Assembly: GCF_017562075.2 (NCBI RefSeq)
Contig: NW_024427727.1
Span: 1-64,000 of the forward strand
Source: Anopheles merus
Taxonomy: Eukaryota; Arthropoda; Insecta; Diptera; Culicidae
Direction of reading: 5' to 3'
DNA length: 64,000 nt
Below the pieces are notes generated by a model, which made no database searches, was not told where the DNA came from, and saw only the letters and a program-made list of their open reading frames with translations. Position numbers and translations under genes: made by a program. This document shows positions 11,176-22,459 of the stretch, in pieces. Positions within the stretch are counted from its first letter, which is position 1, and every line of letters starts with the position of its first letter.

Positions 11176-12415
11176 TCACTTGAAGTATGATGCCATATTT
11201 GTTTCGGTTGGTACACTGCTCCTTGCTTTCTGACTGAACAGATTCAATAATATCAGGTGAAGGCTGAAATTTTAGCTTTCATAATTACATAAAAGAACCA
11301 ATAGGACAAATTTTACGATGTTTTTTTGGTGTTTATGCGTAGAATTTTCTGTATTATAACATATAATTTCATCAGTCCCAGAAACCAGAAAAGGTTATAT
11401 TAACAATATACATACAAATCTAAAATAAATAACTCTTCCACTCTTAATCTTACCTGACGGTACACGAACTCAAGGACTCGGCATGAGCGATGGCTATTGC
11501 TTCCTCGTAAGGAGGTGGAGCTTCCCCCCTCGTGTAATATGCTCCTGGTGGTTTCCAAAGCTGGTAGTGCGGAGCTATGGCATGGTCTACATACGAATAA
11601 TCCATATTCATTGTTCCTCCACCGAGATAGCCAATACTACCTCCCATGTAACTCACATTGTTAACCATATTGCGTTGATTAGAATCATCGATGGCTTCGC
11701 GACCTTCTTGGGCACGACTTTTACGATGCCTTAAGCGACTAATTATGAAGAAAAGCAAGGTTAAAGAAAATGTAACAATCACTCCAGTAGCTACTAGTCA
11801 CATGCCGATGTCGTAGGTTTTATCCGTAGTGTTGCCTATTGTATCATCTAAACAGATGAATTCGCAACATGAACTACCAATCTGAAAGGATTTACAATCA
11901 TGAGGCGGTGAGCAAAGCACAGCTTTGCATGCCTTTGGATGACCATTGTCACATAAACACAATCTACACGTATCCGATCCAGGAGGCACATAGTGTGCAT
12001 CTATGAACGATGCAGAGAATAAAAAGTTATGGTTATGGTCAAAAGTAAGAATCATCATTCTTTCTGAGTGTCATTTACCTTGTTCTACTTTCTTGCCATT
12101 CATATCACGGCACTCTCCCGGAAGCGACACCACGTTTCCATATGCACCTAAAATTGGTAAAAATCGTGTGGTAAAATTCTGCTCCACTATTATCACAAAT
12201 ACATCCAATTGATAATTGAGCATGTATGAGTAAAATATTAAATATTATTGTCTTTCAATAATATCATGTTTGGCTGCATTTCCAAATTGTTTATACAACT
12301 CCAACTTACCAATAGTATAGGGTATATGAAGTAGCAATACAATACTATACCAAAGCCAGCGCTCATGTAAATCAAAACTAGATTTTTTATTTCTTTTTGC
12401 ACTCATTGCCATCAT
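11176..12415 (-). CDS. VWFC-domain, single-pass membrane protein with PPxY tail (DGCR2/IDD-like), possible readthrough gene
   Basis: A host gene with clean splice sites. Exon 1 is 12415-12310 (ATG; a polar stretch, then the hydrophobic signal segment WLWYSIVLLLHIPYTI). Exon 2 is 12147-12079. Exon 3 is 12000-11454. Junctions are G|gtaagt...ttttag|GT and CAAG|gtaaat...catag|AT, and all keep phase. Exons 2-3 encode a von Willebrand factor C-type domain (C-C.C...C...C..PP..C...CC.F.C, about residues 46-110). At residue 127 the frame meets TGA (11800-11798). The same frame continues for about 115 codons with a transmembrane helix (LVATGVIVTFSLTLLFFIIS), a basic stop-transfer (RLRHRK) and a cytoplasmic tail with APPPYEEA, a PPxY motif that binds WW domains such as those of Nedd4-type ligases. 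A fourth exon at 11263-11176 is possible but its phase is ambiguous. VWFC-TM-PPxY resembles DGCR2/IDD; VOPP1/WBP1 is an alternative. Confidence 0.75.
11795..11800 (-). promoter_or_regulatory. Candidate stop-codon readthrough signal UGA CUA (G)
   Basis: The in-frame TGA of the VWFC gene is followed by CTA and then G (next codon GTA). UGA CUA G is the context with the highest documented natural readthrough in animals. Readthrough would switch a short secreted product into a membrane-anchored one. That the downstream frame encodes a well-formed membrane helix and PPxY motif is seen directly; that readthrough occurs is inference. Confidence 0.6.
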
Positions 12416-12907
12416 TGTGGAAGTAATTTCACAAAAATAAGGTTCTTCTGATAGTTTAATTGCAATTCACTTCTTTTTCTTTTTTTTAAATTAAAATGGC
12501 TGCAAAGATAGGTGCGCCAATATTGAAATTTCCACGTTCTTTGCACAATTCGACACAATTAAACACTTTAAAATTGTATCAGATACTCACTACATAATAA
12601 TCACATCACAATATTGGAAATCTTTTAAACTTCATTCGAATACATCTAAAATGTTGGGCAAATGTATGCTCTAATTTAACAAGAACATCAATGATATTAC
12701 TGTTGCTACTGTAGCCGATAAACTTTAGTTGATGTAAGCATTAACTGCGCAAACGCCTAGAAAATTTCTCACACTCCCTTTAAAGAATCACAGAACAGAA
12801 ACACACACACGATGAAAAACAACCTAAGAATTGGACAAAATCCAAGAAATTTAAGTTTAAATTTGGATATAGAATTGACACATATTAATGATAATTATTC
12901 CATCAAG
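12416..12907. other. Upstream region of the host gene
   Basis: AT-rich sequence upstream of the ATG at 12415 on the minus strand. It should contain the 5' UTR and promoter of the VWFC gene, but no TATA box or initiator could be assigned with confidence. Confidence 0.3.
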
Positions 12908-12909
12908 TA

Positions 12910-13987
12910 GGGTAACTGTACCAGTTTTCGGCACGCTAGTGCAGCAGTTTCACAAAAACTGCTCACAAATAAACATTTTTTATTATTTTTCATGAAAGTG
13001 ATGTTATTCTGGTTGATAAACTATCATAATATGTTACACTATTTTTTATTTGCCGGTTCAAAGCCCTTTTTCATAAATATTCGTAAAAATGCAAACATTG
13101 CTTTTGCCCCTATTTTCGGCAGTTTGTTCCTATTTTCGGCAGGTTGTGTTCCTATTTTCGGCAGCGCGAATACGGGTCAGAAAATGTTATTTTCTATGTA
13201 AATATGTACAAAAAATTGTTTAAAGCAATTTTACACTCTTACTTTCCTAATACTGATGTTAAAAAGCACTTTAAATAATAATTTTATGTTGCTTATTTTG
13301 GCCCGTTTTGACAGCCATTTTGATGCGACGTTTAAACAGAGCAGCCATTAGGTCAGTTTGATGGTCATAGCGTACGGTGCGAATTGGCTTACAAATATTT
13401 ATTTTTCTCTTAAGTTAGTGCATTGTTTGTCGTAAAATTGGTGATATTTGGTACAAGAAAGGTCATATTATGTATCGATATACGCATTGTAGTGTTCTGA
13501 TCAATTTTTAAAGAAATATTCAGCCAAATCCAAGGTGTGTTATTGTTCCGAGTTTCGGCAGGAGCCCACAACATTGAGCTGTCAAAAATGAACATTTACT
13601 GTGTACCTATTTTCGGCAGCATTTAAAGTGAAAAATAACCTGTTTATCGTGATTTTAAAATACCGAACAAGTTAGAATAAATTAAATAAGCATAAAATCT
13701 TTAATATACACCACTTTTTCATTGTTTTACTGTTCTGATTCTCTTAATCACAAAACCTGCCGAACCATTGGCTGACAGCAAAGCTGCCGAAAAAAAGCAC
13801 AATTTATTTGATATTTTGAAAAATACGTAATGAAATGGTGTGAAACTTCGTATGTGAATATCAAATAATTACACTTTCACTACAAAATTGTGTTTTGTGA
13901 AATTTTTTACCACATTTGGGCAGAATTTCACGTTTTTAGCTATCCTGCCGAAAATAGGTACACTGCCGAAAACTGGTACAGTTACCC
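12910..13987. mobile_element. TA-flanked non-autonomous transposon with repeated TTTTCGGCA motif
   Basis: 1,078 bp flanked by TA (12908-12909 and 13988-13989). The ends are inverted repeats: GGGTAACTGTACCAGTTTTC followed by GGCA at the left, and the reverse complement at the right. The motif CCTATTTTCGGCAG or its complement recurs at about 13110, 13131, 13150, 13603, 13765, 13785 and 13947, clustering near both ends. It has no coding capacity. TA duplication suggests the Tc1/mariner group. Clustered subterminal motifs are typical of transposase binding sites. Confidence 0.75.
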
Positions 13988-13989
13988 TA

Positions 13990-16283
13990 TGCTGCAAATT
14001 TCAAGTCAAATATATTACAGGTACAGTTTGTTTCCGAGTTACGCCGCTTCGGAGATACGCAATTTTTTAAATTTGACAGATCAAACGTCAAATCGGCGAC
14101 AATACCCAAATGACAATCCAGCCTACTCTCACTATGGCGAGCTCAATGACAGCTGCTTCAACCCATACTGAGAGGCTATCATCGTTTCCTCCTGCGTACT
14201 GAGCAAGCTTGTTTTTTCCCCTCGCTGAGGCGAGATGATTTTGTTTGTATGGTGAGCAAATCTATCGCCGATGATTGCTCTAATGAGATGATCAAGCAAC
14301 AGCCGCTCACATGATGAAATCATGATGAGGTCGGATTTTGGAGTGAGTAAAAATATCTTCCCCACATCGAGCCGCCATTGTGTTGTGGTTTTAGGAGAAC
14401 ATTGGATCATCTACGAATTTTTTACATTTGTAAAACGTGCAATAATTGCTCGCGGTCTACATTTCTCAATTCTTTTGTTGAAAGAGCATATCAAATATCC
14501 CAAATCAGTTAAAATATAGTGAAATGTTGTATCAGACACACGATGCTTTGAAGAAAACGTGAGGGCAAACATGGGAAGATGATGAACATCTTCCCGTACC
14601 AATAATTGATTCGCAGCCTATAGGTAAGTGTAAAATACCCAACAAAGTGCTGTTGTCAATATAAAAAAGTTTTAAAATTGCAGAGGATGATTCGTCTCCA
14701 TCACAGGCATCAACAAAACATGAAGTAGCGTTTGACGATGAAGAAGATACCCAGTTGTGCGATGACCATTAACGTTGAAAATCAAGAGAAATATTACATG
14801 GATTGAAAATACCTAGAGATGATACGCATCGAGTCGAATTTAAAACGGAAAATAATGGTCCACAAAAGCCATCTAATATTACATGAAAGGCCATGTTTTG
14901 GATATTTTTGATTGTTAGCAATGGCGGATTAAGACGAATGGAGGCCCTAAGCGGTCACACGAAAGTAGAGGCTTGATTGAAGCGTCTAGCAGGGATTGTA
15001 TTAAATGTCCTAACCAGAGAAGGATTGAGTAGCAATTTAACTTGTGAGCGGGTCATAGGTGCCTTTTTTGGGGCCCCTGGCCGACACTGATGTTCGACAC
15101 TTAAACAACTGAATTCGATGGAACACATTAAAACTGAAGGAAATACACATCTAATCAATTACTTCAAAAATAGTATAATTGTATTGATTCGTAATATATT
15201 TTGTAGTTCTGACCTGCATGCACAATTCTAAAACATTCCTATGAATCACAGAAAGGCCTAAAACCTAAAGGCCTGCCTAATAAACTTGAAAAAAAAAAAC
15301 ACCCGGCAAAGAACCCTATAAAAGCTAAATAAAATCACGTGCTTTTTATGGTTTGTAGTGTAAATAGAGTGACAGAGCCGGCTGGCCACATGTACATAAC
15401 ATGTGCTGTTTTGCAGTGTTCTTACATCCTGCGTCATTTGCAAATTCATCCCTGCTTAGAGAGCGTACACTCCTTTTCCACTGCTAGTCACATTGGAATT
15501 GCTTCAGTCAATATTTGTACTTGGAGGATTTATACATTCTGTTTTCACAAATTTTCTCCAAATCCTTTTTCTTTGTCTAGCCTGGATCCTAAATCAGCAG
15601 CTACCATTAAAAAAGAATCAAATTTAGTTTCCGCAATTAACGAAAACAAAATTCATTACTTGCACTCTCCATCGTTTGCTCTTCACCATCCCTTGTTGTT
15701 TCTTGAACACCTAGAAATCATCAAAGGCAACACGATATCATCGTCAATATTTTCACTTGTACGTGGATCTATTCTGCTTCAAGATTCGATGCGTCTACTG
15801 GTGCCCTTTAAACGTCCTAGATTTCGAAGCCTTCAATGGTTTACATGTTTAATAGAGCTGTTCTGACTTGATGTACTGCGGATCAAATCCAACCATGGCA
15901 GTACAACAAGTCAACAGATAAACTGAATAGAAAGGAAGAGTCAGAGTGTACTAGGGATGTAACGGTAGAAAAAGCGAAAGAGGGGAATACCTTTTTTTCG
16001 CCATGACTACCATGACGATGATTGCACTGATTTTCCCTTACTTTTTTCTCACAGCACGCTGCTCAAAGTGAGATCGCTTTCGTCTGAAAGCGGAACGGAA
16101 AGCGACTTGCATCATATGTCAACTCGATTTTCCGTGCTGAAATTGTCATCCGGGTTTGCTTCAAGAATTGTCTAATGCGCTATCAATTGCATTTTTACCA
16201 ATAAACTTAAATCACTTAAAAGCCAAAAATATCAAAATCTTCTGCATGAATCCTATCAAATAAATTATAAAGTGTATAAAAGT
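13990..16283. other. Gene-poor stretch with transposon scraps
   Basis: A MITE-family-A-like scrap lies at about 14033-14090 (GGAGATACGCAATTTTTTAA followed by TTTGACAG). At 14922-15080 a hAT-like end, AATGGCGGATTAAG with GGCCCTAAGCGG and a later GGGGCCCC, resembles the other CAGTGGCGGAT ends in this window. A 175-codon frame at 15339-15866 has no recognisable domain and looks like chance. Confidence 0.4.
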
Positions 16284-17420
16284 AGGGGAAGGTAGGCAAA
16301 GACGGACACTGCGGGTAAGACGGACACTTCTTAAAAATGCATGAAAAAGGTAATTTTTGAGAAATTCAACAATGTAGAATCCAAACTGAAGGTTAAACAA
16401 CACATTTGAGACCATTTTTCGTGTAATATATGCGAAATTGGTTAAATTCATGAACAAAACTAATTTTCAATCGTGCGCACCTTTGTGGATGTAATTTGAT
16501 TACTGCGGGTCTTAAGCTCTGTAACTTGCATTGTTTATATTTTTGGAAGTTTTATTACATGAACGATTTGTCATGATTGTTAAGCAAAAAACTGGCGAAA
16601 GAACGAGTATAAAAAAAATAAAAAATCTTGTTTTCTGCTGGTTTAAACATCCTGACACCAAAGCAGGAAAGACGAACACTTTGGCATAGGGAAAGATGGA
16701 CACCGAATTTGTTGAGCTATTTTACTTCTTATATCAATTGGTGATGAATATATGTATTTCTTCAAACACCTCAAATAAGGGTATTTTGAAGATATGAAAC
16801 ATTACGCAACTAGAAAAAAGTAATAAATAAGCGAGAAATGAAACACCAGTCAAAATAGCAGTCATACGTTATGATACTACTCGTTCGACGCTGATGAGGC
16901 GCTTCACGAAATCCAATGTTTTGTCATGACTTGGACAACTTTAATAAAAAAAAGATAAAGTACTGATATCAAATCGTTCAGGAATAGATGAAAGATTCTA
17001 TGGGTTTACATATATGAAAAAGTTCAATCTTCAATGTAAGTAACTGCTGACCTATTAACAAGTCCCTCAAATATGCAGTGGTCGAGTACTTTCCGCGGAA
17101 TAATTTCCTAAAGCAAAGTTTTGAATTGTTATTCTGTAAGCTGGTGTAACGTCCACTGTTAGTGTCCGATATTAAAAAAGATGCCTTAGATTCTGCATGC
17201 TTCGTTCTATTAGGAGCGCCGCTTAAAATTCCTAAATTCACGACTGAATGAATCGTCGTTGCAATTGGCCAAGAATTGGTTTATAAACGTACCAGGGTGT
17301 GGAAAGCGATAGAATTTTATAAAATACTGTAAAACACTCAATTTCCAACGTTTTCTAAAGGTGTTCATCTTAGCCTTCATGGTGTCCATCTTTCCCATAT
17401 CAGGTGTCCGTCTTACCCGA
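16284..17420. mobile_element. Probable non-autonomous element with clustered AAGACGGACAC motifs
   Basis: Near the left end the motif AAGACGGACAC occurs twice (16298-16332) and variants occur at 16660-16705. The inverse, GTGTCCGTCTTACCC and GTGTCCATCTTTCCC, occurs at 17345-17420, with GTTCATCTTAGCC. The arrangement is inverted and resembles the subterminal repeats of the element at 12910-13987. Exact ends and target duplication could not be fixed, and no gene is present. Confidence 0.45.
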
Positions 17421-18182
17421 ACATTTCAAAACTGTACGAAAAAAATCATGTTTTTCATTCATGAAAAAAACGAAAAATCGATGTAAACTTAAAAGTTTCA
17501 ACACATTTTCTGATCAAACATGAGTGTAAGATAATGTATTCACATTTTCATGGTCGTTGCACCTATGTAACCTATATAACTGGGTTTGTTGACCACATGA
17601 CCACATCATATGAGGTGCACTGTCAGACACAAACAAACAAACAAGACAAACATATCAAAAACCCATACATTTTTCGTGTTCGATGTCGTGTTCGATTGGT
17701 GCTAGAGCGCCGGATAACTCGGGAACAGACTGTAGTCCCGAGATACACGGTACCTCTTAGGGCGGTGGCAACGCTCATCCGATGCGATTTTATCGGATGC
17801 TTTTGTCAAACGCTATTTTGGCTCATATTGCAAAAATTTTCATGATTAGAATGGTTTAGCCATTATATAAAAAAACAATTTCATATTGTTCGGCGTACCA
17901 CGAAATCGCAAATTTTGATTCCGTCGGATCGTTGCATCCAATTTTATCTGTCAATGTAATCATGCAGTTTATGTAGGAACAAAAAGATGTATAAATGCAT
18001 CAGTGTTTTTTTTTAAATAATGAGAAAGATAATTATAAACATAATAATAATGAAAATGTATTTTATTACATTTATGTACAACGATAACCTTAATAGTAAG
18101 CATGTACATGCACGTGTGTAATTATTTGTTAAATTTGTTTCTGATCCCAATATGAATGTCATTAGGTAAAACAGACAATTTA
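17421..18182. other. Intergenic stretch with a MITE-A scrap
   Basis: CCCGAGATACACGGTACCTC at about 17737-17757 matches the left end of MITE family A. The remainder is AT-rich with no gene visible. Confidence 0.35.
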
Positions 18183-18612
<430 letters not shown>

Positions 18613-18617
18613 ACACT

Positions 18618-19198
18618 TCACTACAAAAAACTTGGCCAAATGCCTGTCCAGCAGTTTCACCCCCACATAAGCCTTAAATGAACACATCACTTCTAACGGT
18701 CGATGAGTGGCATATCCTTTCAAAATTTCTTCCGGGTGCAATGTAATTAATGTCTTGAATTACAGAACTACATTCTTCCTTGATCCTCTCCCAGCCTTTC
18801 TTAGTTACCGTATTCACAGTCGCCCCCGAATCCACCAAGAATTTAAACTCCACCGATCCTATAACACAATTCACGATACACGGATCACTTATCACCCCAG
18901 GTGACGTCGCCTTGCCAGTTATCAGCTAAAATATAAAAAAATAAAAAAGAAAAGAAAAGAAAACAAATAAGTATACCAGCACACGATTTAAATTTAACAA
19001 AAAGTGTAACTTTTAATTTCCTATATTTATTTCAAAACAAAAGAAACATTTTTTTTTTTCACTCCGGAACGTCAACTTCTACCTGGTTGACACGCTTGGC
19101 TTCTTGTTTCATTCCCAATGTATTATGGTTTCTTTTTGCTGCAAAGCAAAATTCGGCAAAATGGCCGGTTCTTCCACAGGAGAAACATTTCGCGCGAA
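18618..19198 (-). repeat. Inverted copy of the Ty3 gag-protease segment
   Basis: This 581-bp block is the reverse complement of 20333-20912: the same zinc-knuckle end, the same 152-bp putative intron and the same protease segment (LVDSGATVNTVT) on the opposite strand. Their translations are identical over the whole protease fragment, so the duplication is very recent or an assembly effect. The block sits where the 5' LTR of the Ty3 element would be expected. Confidence 0.85.
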
Positions 19199-19559
19199 TT
19201 TCTATTTTGTCAAATAGAGACATACACACCCGCTGCGCAAAGCGATCGAAAACTTTTCAACCTCTCGCTCAATGTAGCTAGAGAGCAAGAACCAACAATG
19301 ATAAAGTGAGGAAAAAGAATAGAGAAGAGGGGAAGGAGGGGAGAAAGAGATCGTGGGTGTGAACTATTTTTCGGCCATTATCATTTTTGCGCCAACACGG
19401 TCGCGTACCGGAGCTTTTTTGTCAAAAAGAAACATACACATACAGCGCGCTCTCTCGAAATACCGTAAACGCTTCAACCGATCAAGAGCTTCGTTCGGTT
19501 CTTCGGACGTTTCTGCTCGCTCTCTCGATCGGTTTCGGCGGAAAGCGAGCTAGAAAGCG

Positions 19560-20476
19560 AGCTCAAAAACTGCTCGATTTTGTTGTGCGGGCAGCGATGC
19601 CGCTTGGGAAACACATGGCGGAATGGATACGGTTTCGAGATAAGTTTGAGAGGATAGTGGCATGCAAAGCGCTTGTTGATTCAAAAACCCGTGTAACGGG
19701 CCTATAGATTTTTGCGGGAAGCTATTTGTTGAGCATCATCGAAATGCAGCAGCGAAATTTGCCGTCTGAATCGGAGGATATTTACAACGAAACTATCCGC
19801 GCACTTGACGATTATTTTAGTGATTAGTGCGACGCATCAAAAGAGAGGATGAAGTTCCGTGAGATGAAGATGAAAGTGCATGAACCATTTGCGGACTGGG
19901 TGCTGCGTCTTGAAAAGCAAGCGGTGTTATGCGAGTTCGTGGGTGCGCAGCGTGAGGAAGAGATAATGCAGGCAACGGCGATCGGTTCCAGAAATATCTG
20001 CTAAACTTTACGAAATGGCAAACTTTTTCGGTGACAATTTAGAACGAGTAATTAGCCATGGAAAACATCTCGCTTTCATTCGGACGGAAGAGGTGGAGAG
20101 GAAGCCGGAAGGAGAAGAAGGGAACTCCGCGCAAAGTCAAGATGATCGACGAGCATTGATAAGATCGGTGAACGTATTGGCGAAAGTTCCGGCTAATCGA
20201 TATAAGCCTTACGAGACAATGTGGAGTAAAATGCGAGCTGCAGGTTCTCGAGTACAGAACAATGAGGAAATGCGTGGAGGAATGCGACTCTGTACGAAGT
20301 GCGGACGTGCGCACGGTTGGGGCCAATGCAAAGCATTTCGCGCGAAATGTTTCTCCTGTGGAAGAACCGGCCATTTTGCCGAATTTTGCTTTGCAGCAAA
20401 AAGAAACCATAATACATTGGGAATGAAACAAGAAGCCAAGCGTGTCAACCAGGTAGAAGTTGACGTTCCGGAGTGA
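19560..20476 (+). pseudogene. Ty3-type Gag (capsid and nucleocapsid), frameshifted
   Basis: The capsid segment begins near 19590 (AEWIRFRDKFERIVACKAL). It changes frame near 19700 and contains a TAG near 19828 (YFSD-stop-CDASKERMKF), and changes frame again near 19985. The last frame (20015-20476) has GDNLERVISHGKHLAFIR and two nucleocapsid zinc knuckles (CTKCGRAHGWGQC and CFSCGRTGHFAEFC, 20289-20390). Gag packages the element RNA. The frame ends at 20474-20476, but a splice-donor-like CAG|GTAGAAG at 20450-20453 could join it to pol. The sequence 19199-19560 upstream probably holds leader or LTR remains; no matching second LTR was found. Confidence 0.75.
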
Positions 20477-20604
20477 AAAAAATGTTTCTTTTGTTTTGAA
20501 ATAAATATAGGAAATTAAAAGTTACACTTTTTGTTAAATTTAAATCGTGTGCTGGTATACTTATTTGTTTTCTTTTCTTTTCTTTTTTATTTTTTTATAT
20601 TTAG
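20453..20604 (+). other. Possible intron between Ty3 gag and pol
   Basis: Donor CAG|GTAGAAG at 20453 and acceptor TTTTTTATATTTAG|CTG ending at 20604 enclose 152 bp of AT-rich, T-rich sequence with stops. Removal joins the Gag codon CAG to CTG of the protease segment exactly at codon boundaries, giving ...RVNQ-LITGKATSPGV... Unspliced RNA ends Gag seven codons later. Seen: sites and frame. Not shown: that splicing occurs. Confidence 0.45.
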
Positions 20605-22180
20605 CTGATAACTGGCAAGGCGACGTCACCTGGGGTGATAAGTGATCCGTGTATCGTGAATTGTGTTATAGGATCGGTGGAGTTTAAATTCTTGGTGGAT
20701 TCGGGGGCGACTGTGAATACGGTAACTAAGAAAGGCTGGGAGAGGATCAAGGAAGAATGTAGTTCTGTAATTCAAGACATTAATTACATTGCACCCGGAA
20801 GAAATTTTGAAAGGATATGCCACTCATCGACCGTTAGAAGTGATGTGTTCATTTAAGGCTTATGTGGGGGTGAAACTGCTGGACAGGCATTTGGCCAAGT
20901 TTTTTGTAGTGAACGGTACCGAGATTTCACTTCTCGGTTTTCAAACGGCAAGTAATTAAAATTAATACGGATAGGGCTAGGGCTGCTAAAGAAGGAGATA
21001 AATTGTGCCAAATTAGTTGGGAGAAACACAAGCATCGGCAACAGTGAATCAGGGCCAGGTGCGGCTGATCAGTGGGTCAAATTTCCGAAAATCGGTGGGG
21101 AACTGGTAAAATTCCGAATAGACACATCAGTGATACCAAAGCGCATAATTAGATATAACGTCCCAATTGCGTTCGAGAAAGCAGTTAATGAAAGACTTGA
21201 AGACATGGAGAGAAGGCAGATTATAGAAAGGGCTGATAGGAGACGTAGCACGATATCATTTGTATCACCAATGGTGCTAGTTCCGAAGGGTCAGAAGGAT
21301 TTCGGAATGGTTATAGATTATCGGGAGGTGAACAAGGCGATAGTTCGTGAGCCCTAACCAATGCCGTCGCTTGAGAAAGTGTGGGCTGACATACCTCATA
21401 ATGGAGGAAAATTATTTTTCACTAAGATAGACTTAAAGGATGCATATTTTCATATAGTACTTTACGAAGAGGTGCGCCATTTAACCACTTTTATGACGGC
21501 TAACGGTTTGATGCGATTCACGAGGTTGCCTTTTGGGTTGTCGTGTGCACCTGAGTTGTTTCAGAGTGTTATGGAGATGTTATTTGCAGATTGTAAGAAT
21601 TTAGTGGTATACATGGATGACGTTCTAGTTTATGGGTGATCTTTAGAGGAGTTAGAGAAATTAGTGAAGGAAGTAAAAAGGGTGATTGAGATAAATCACC
21701 TAACGATCAATGAGGAAAATCTTTATATAATCAGGAGAAAGTTGATTTTTTGGGTTTCACAATCGACGGACGAGTTATTCTCCCCACCAAAGAGAAGATT
21801 TCAGACATATTAAAGTTCGATAGACCAAAAGACGTGTCCAAGGTGCGGAGTTTTTGGGCATGATAACATTTATAAGCCCGTTCATAAAAGGATTTTTGCA
21901 TAGGACAAAACCCTTAAGGGATTTGTTGTTAAAAAAAAAGTAAAATTCGAATGGAAAAAAGAACAACAGGATGCGTTTGAGGAGTTGAAAATTGCAACAG
22001 AAAATGATTTGATTAAGAGAGGATATTTCGATGCAAAAGACAAAACCATTCTGTACACTGATGCGTCACCCTGGGGGTTAGGCGCTTTTTTGGAACAAGA
22101 AGGTTATTAAGACGGAGAAAGAAGGATTATAGCATGCGCATCGAAGAGTCTTACAGAGGTAGAAAGGAGATATCCACAAC
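20605..22180 (+). pseudogene. Ty3-type Pol: protease, RT and RNase H, decayed
   Basis: The protease has FLVDSGATVNTVTKKG (around 20690-20740). A frameshift follows near 20855, and the continuation reads KAYVGVKLLDRHLAKFFVV. RT runs from about 21130 with FGMVIDYREVN, an in-frame TAA at 21356-21358, FTKIDLKDAYFHI, RLPFGLSCAPELFQ and the catalytic YMDD (around 21610). RNase H is visible as LYTDASPWGLGAFLEQEGY near 22050-22110 with several breaks. Integrase is absent; the element is cut at about 22180, just before a perfect hairpin. The domain order PR-RT-RH is Ty3-like, and motifs resemble the K02A2.6-type group. Confidence 0.8.
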
Positions 22181-22185
22181 AACAA

Positions 22186-22263
22186 TTTATTAACTACATT
22201 CTGTTAACACTATTTCATAGATAGTACTCTATGAAATAGTGTTAACAGAATGTAGTTAATAAA
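22186..22263. repeat. Perfect 35-bp inverted repeat with 8-nt loop, made of copia LTR sequence
   Basis: Arms 22186-22220 and 22229-22263 are exact reverse complements around ATAGTACT. One arm plus the following bases matches the minus-strand copia LTR end seen at 30506-30590, so two LTR fragments lie head to head. Confidence 0.85.
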
Positions 22264-22342
22264 ATGATTATTCCTCTTTCAACCATCAACCAGTAAAGGT
22301 GTTTTAGCTCTATTAATAGGTTATTTAGCCGGTCTGTTAATT
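22264..22342 (+). repeat. Copia LTR end fragment
   Basis: The segment AACCATCAACCAGTAAAGGT to CTATTAATAGGTTAT is the plus-strand counterpart of the LTR end at about 30500-30545. It ends where a copia primer-binding site (GGTTATGGGCCC) would begin, but here the sequence changes to GGTTATTTAGCC. Confidence 0.6.
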
Positions 22343-22459
22343 TAGCCGGTCTCATAGTACAGTCGTCAACTCGTACGACTTAACAACATGCCCGTCATGG
22401 GTTCAAGCCGCAAATGGACCGTGCCGCCATACGTAGGACTGACTATCCTGCTATGGGGG
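22343..22459 (+). mobile_element. tRNA-derived SINE, 3'-truncated copy
   Basis: It starts AGCCGGTCTCATAGTACAGT and continues through the box-B-like GGGTTCAAGCC to ACTATCCTGCTATGGGG, where it is cut by repeat X. Same family as the copies at 39840, 41655, 41861 (-), 47276, 48482 and 51958. Confidence 0.8.

Noticed and set aside
11483..11734. Plus-strand frame opposite the VWFC gene
   Set aside because: Shadow of exon 3; the minus strand has splice sites, a domain and a membrane helix.
15339..15866. 175-codon open frame on the plus strand
   Set aside because: No recognisable domain, no splice or promoter context, composition like its surroundings; length alone is not enough.
22343..22459. A tRNA gene from the box A and box B sequences
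   Set aside because: The tRNA-like part occurs in seven copies fused to a common LINE-like tail with AAG repeats, so it is a SINE, not a tRNA gene.
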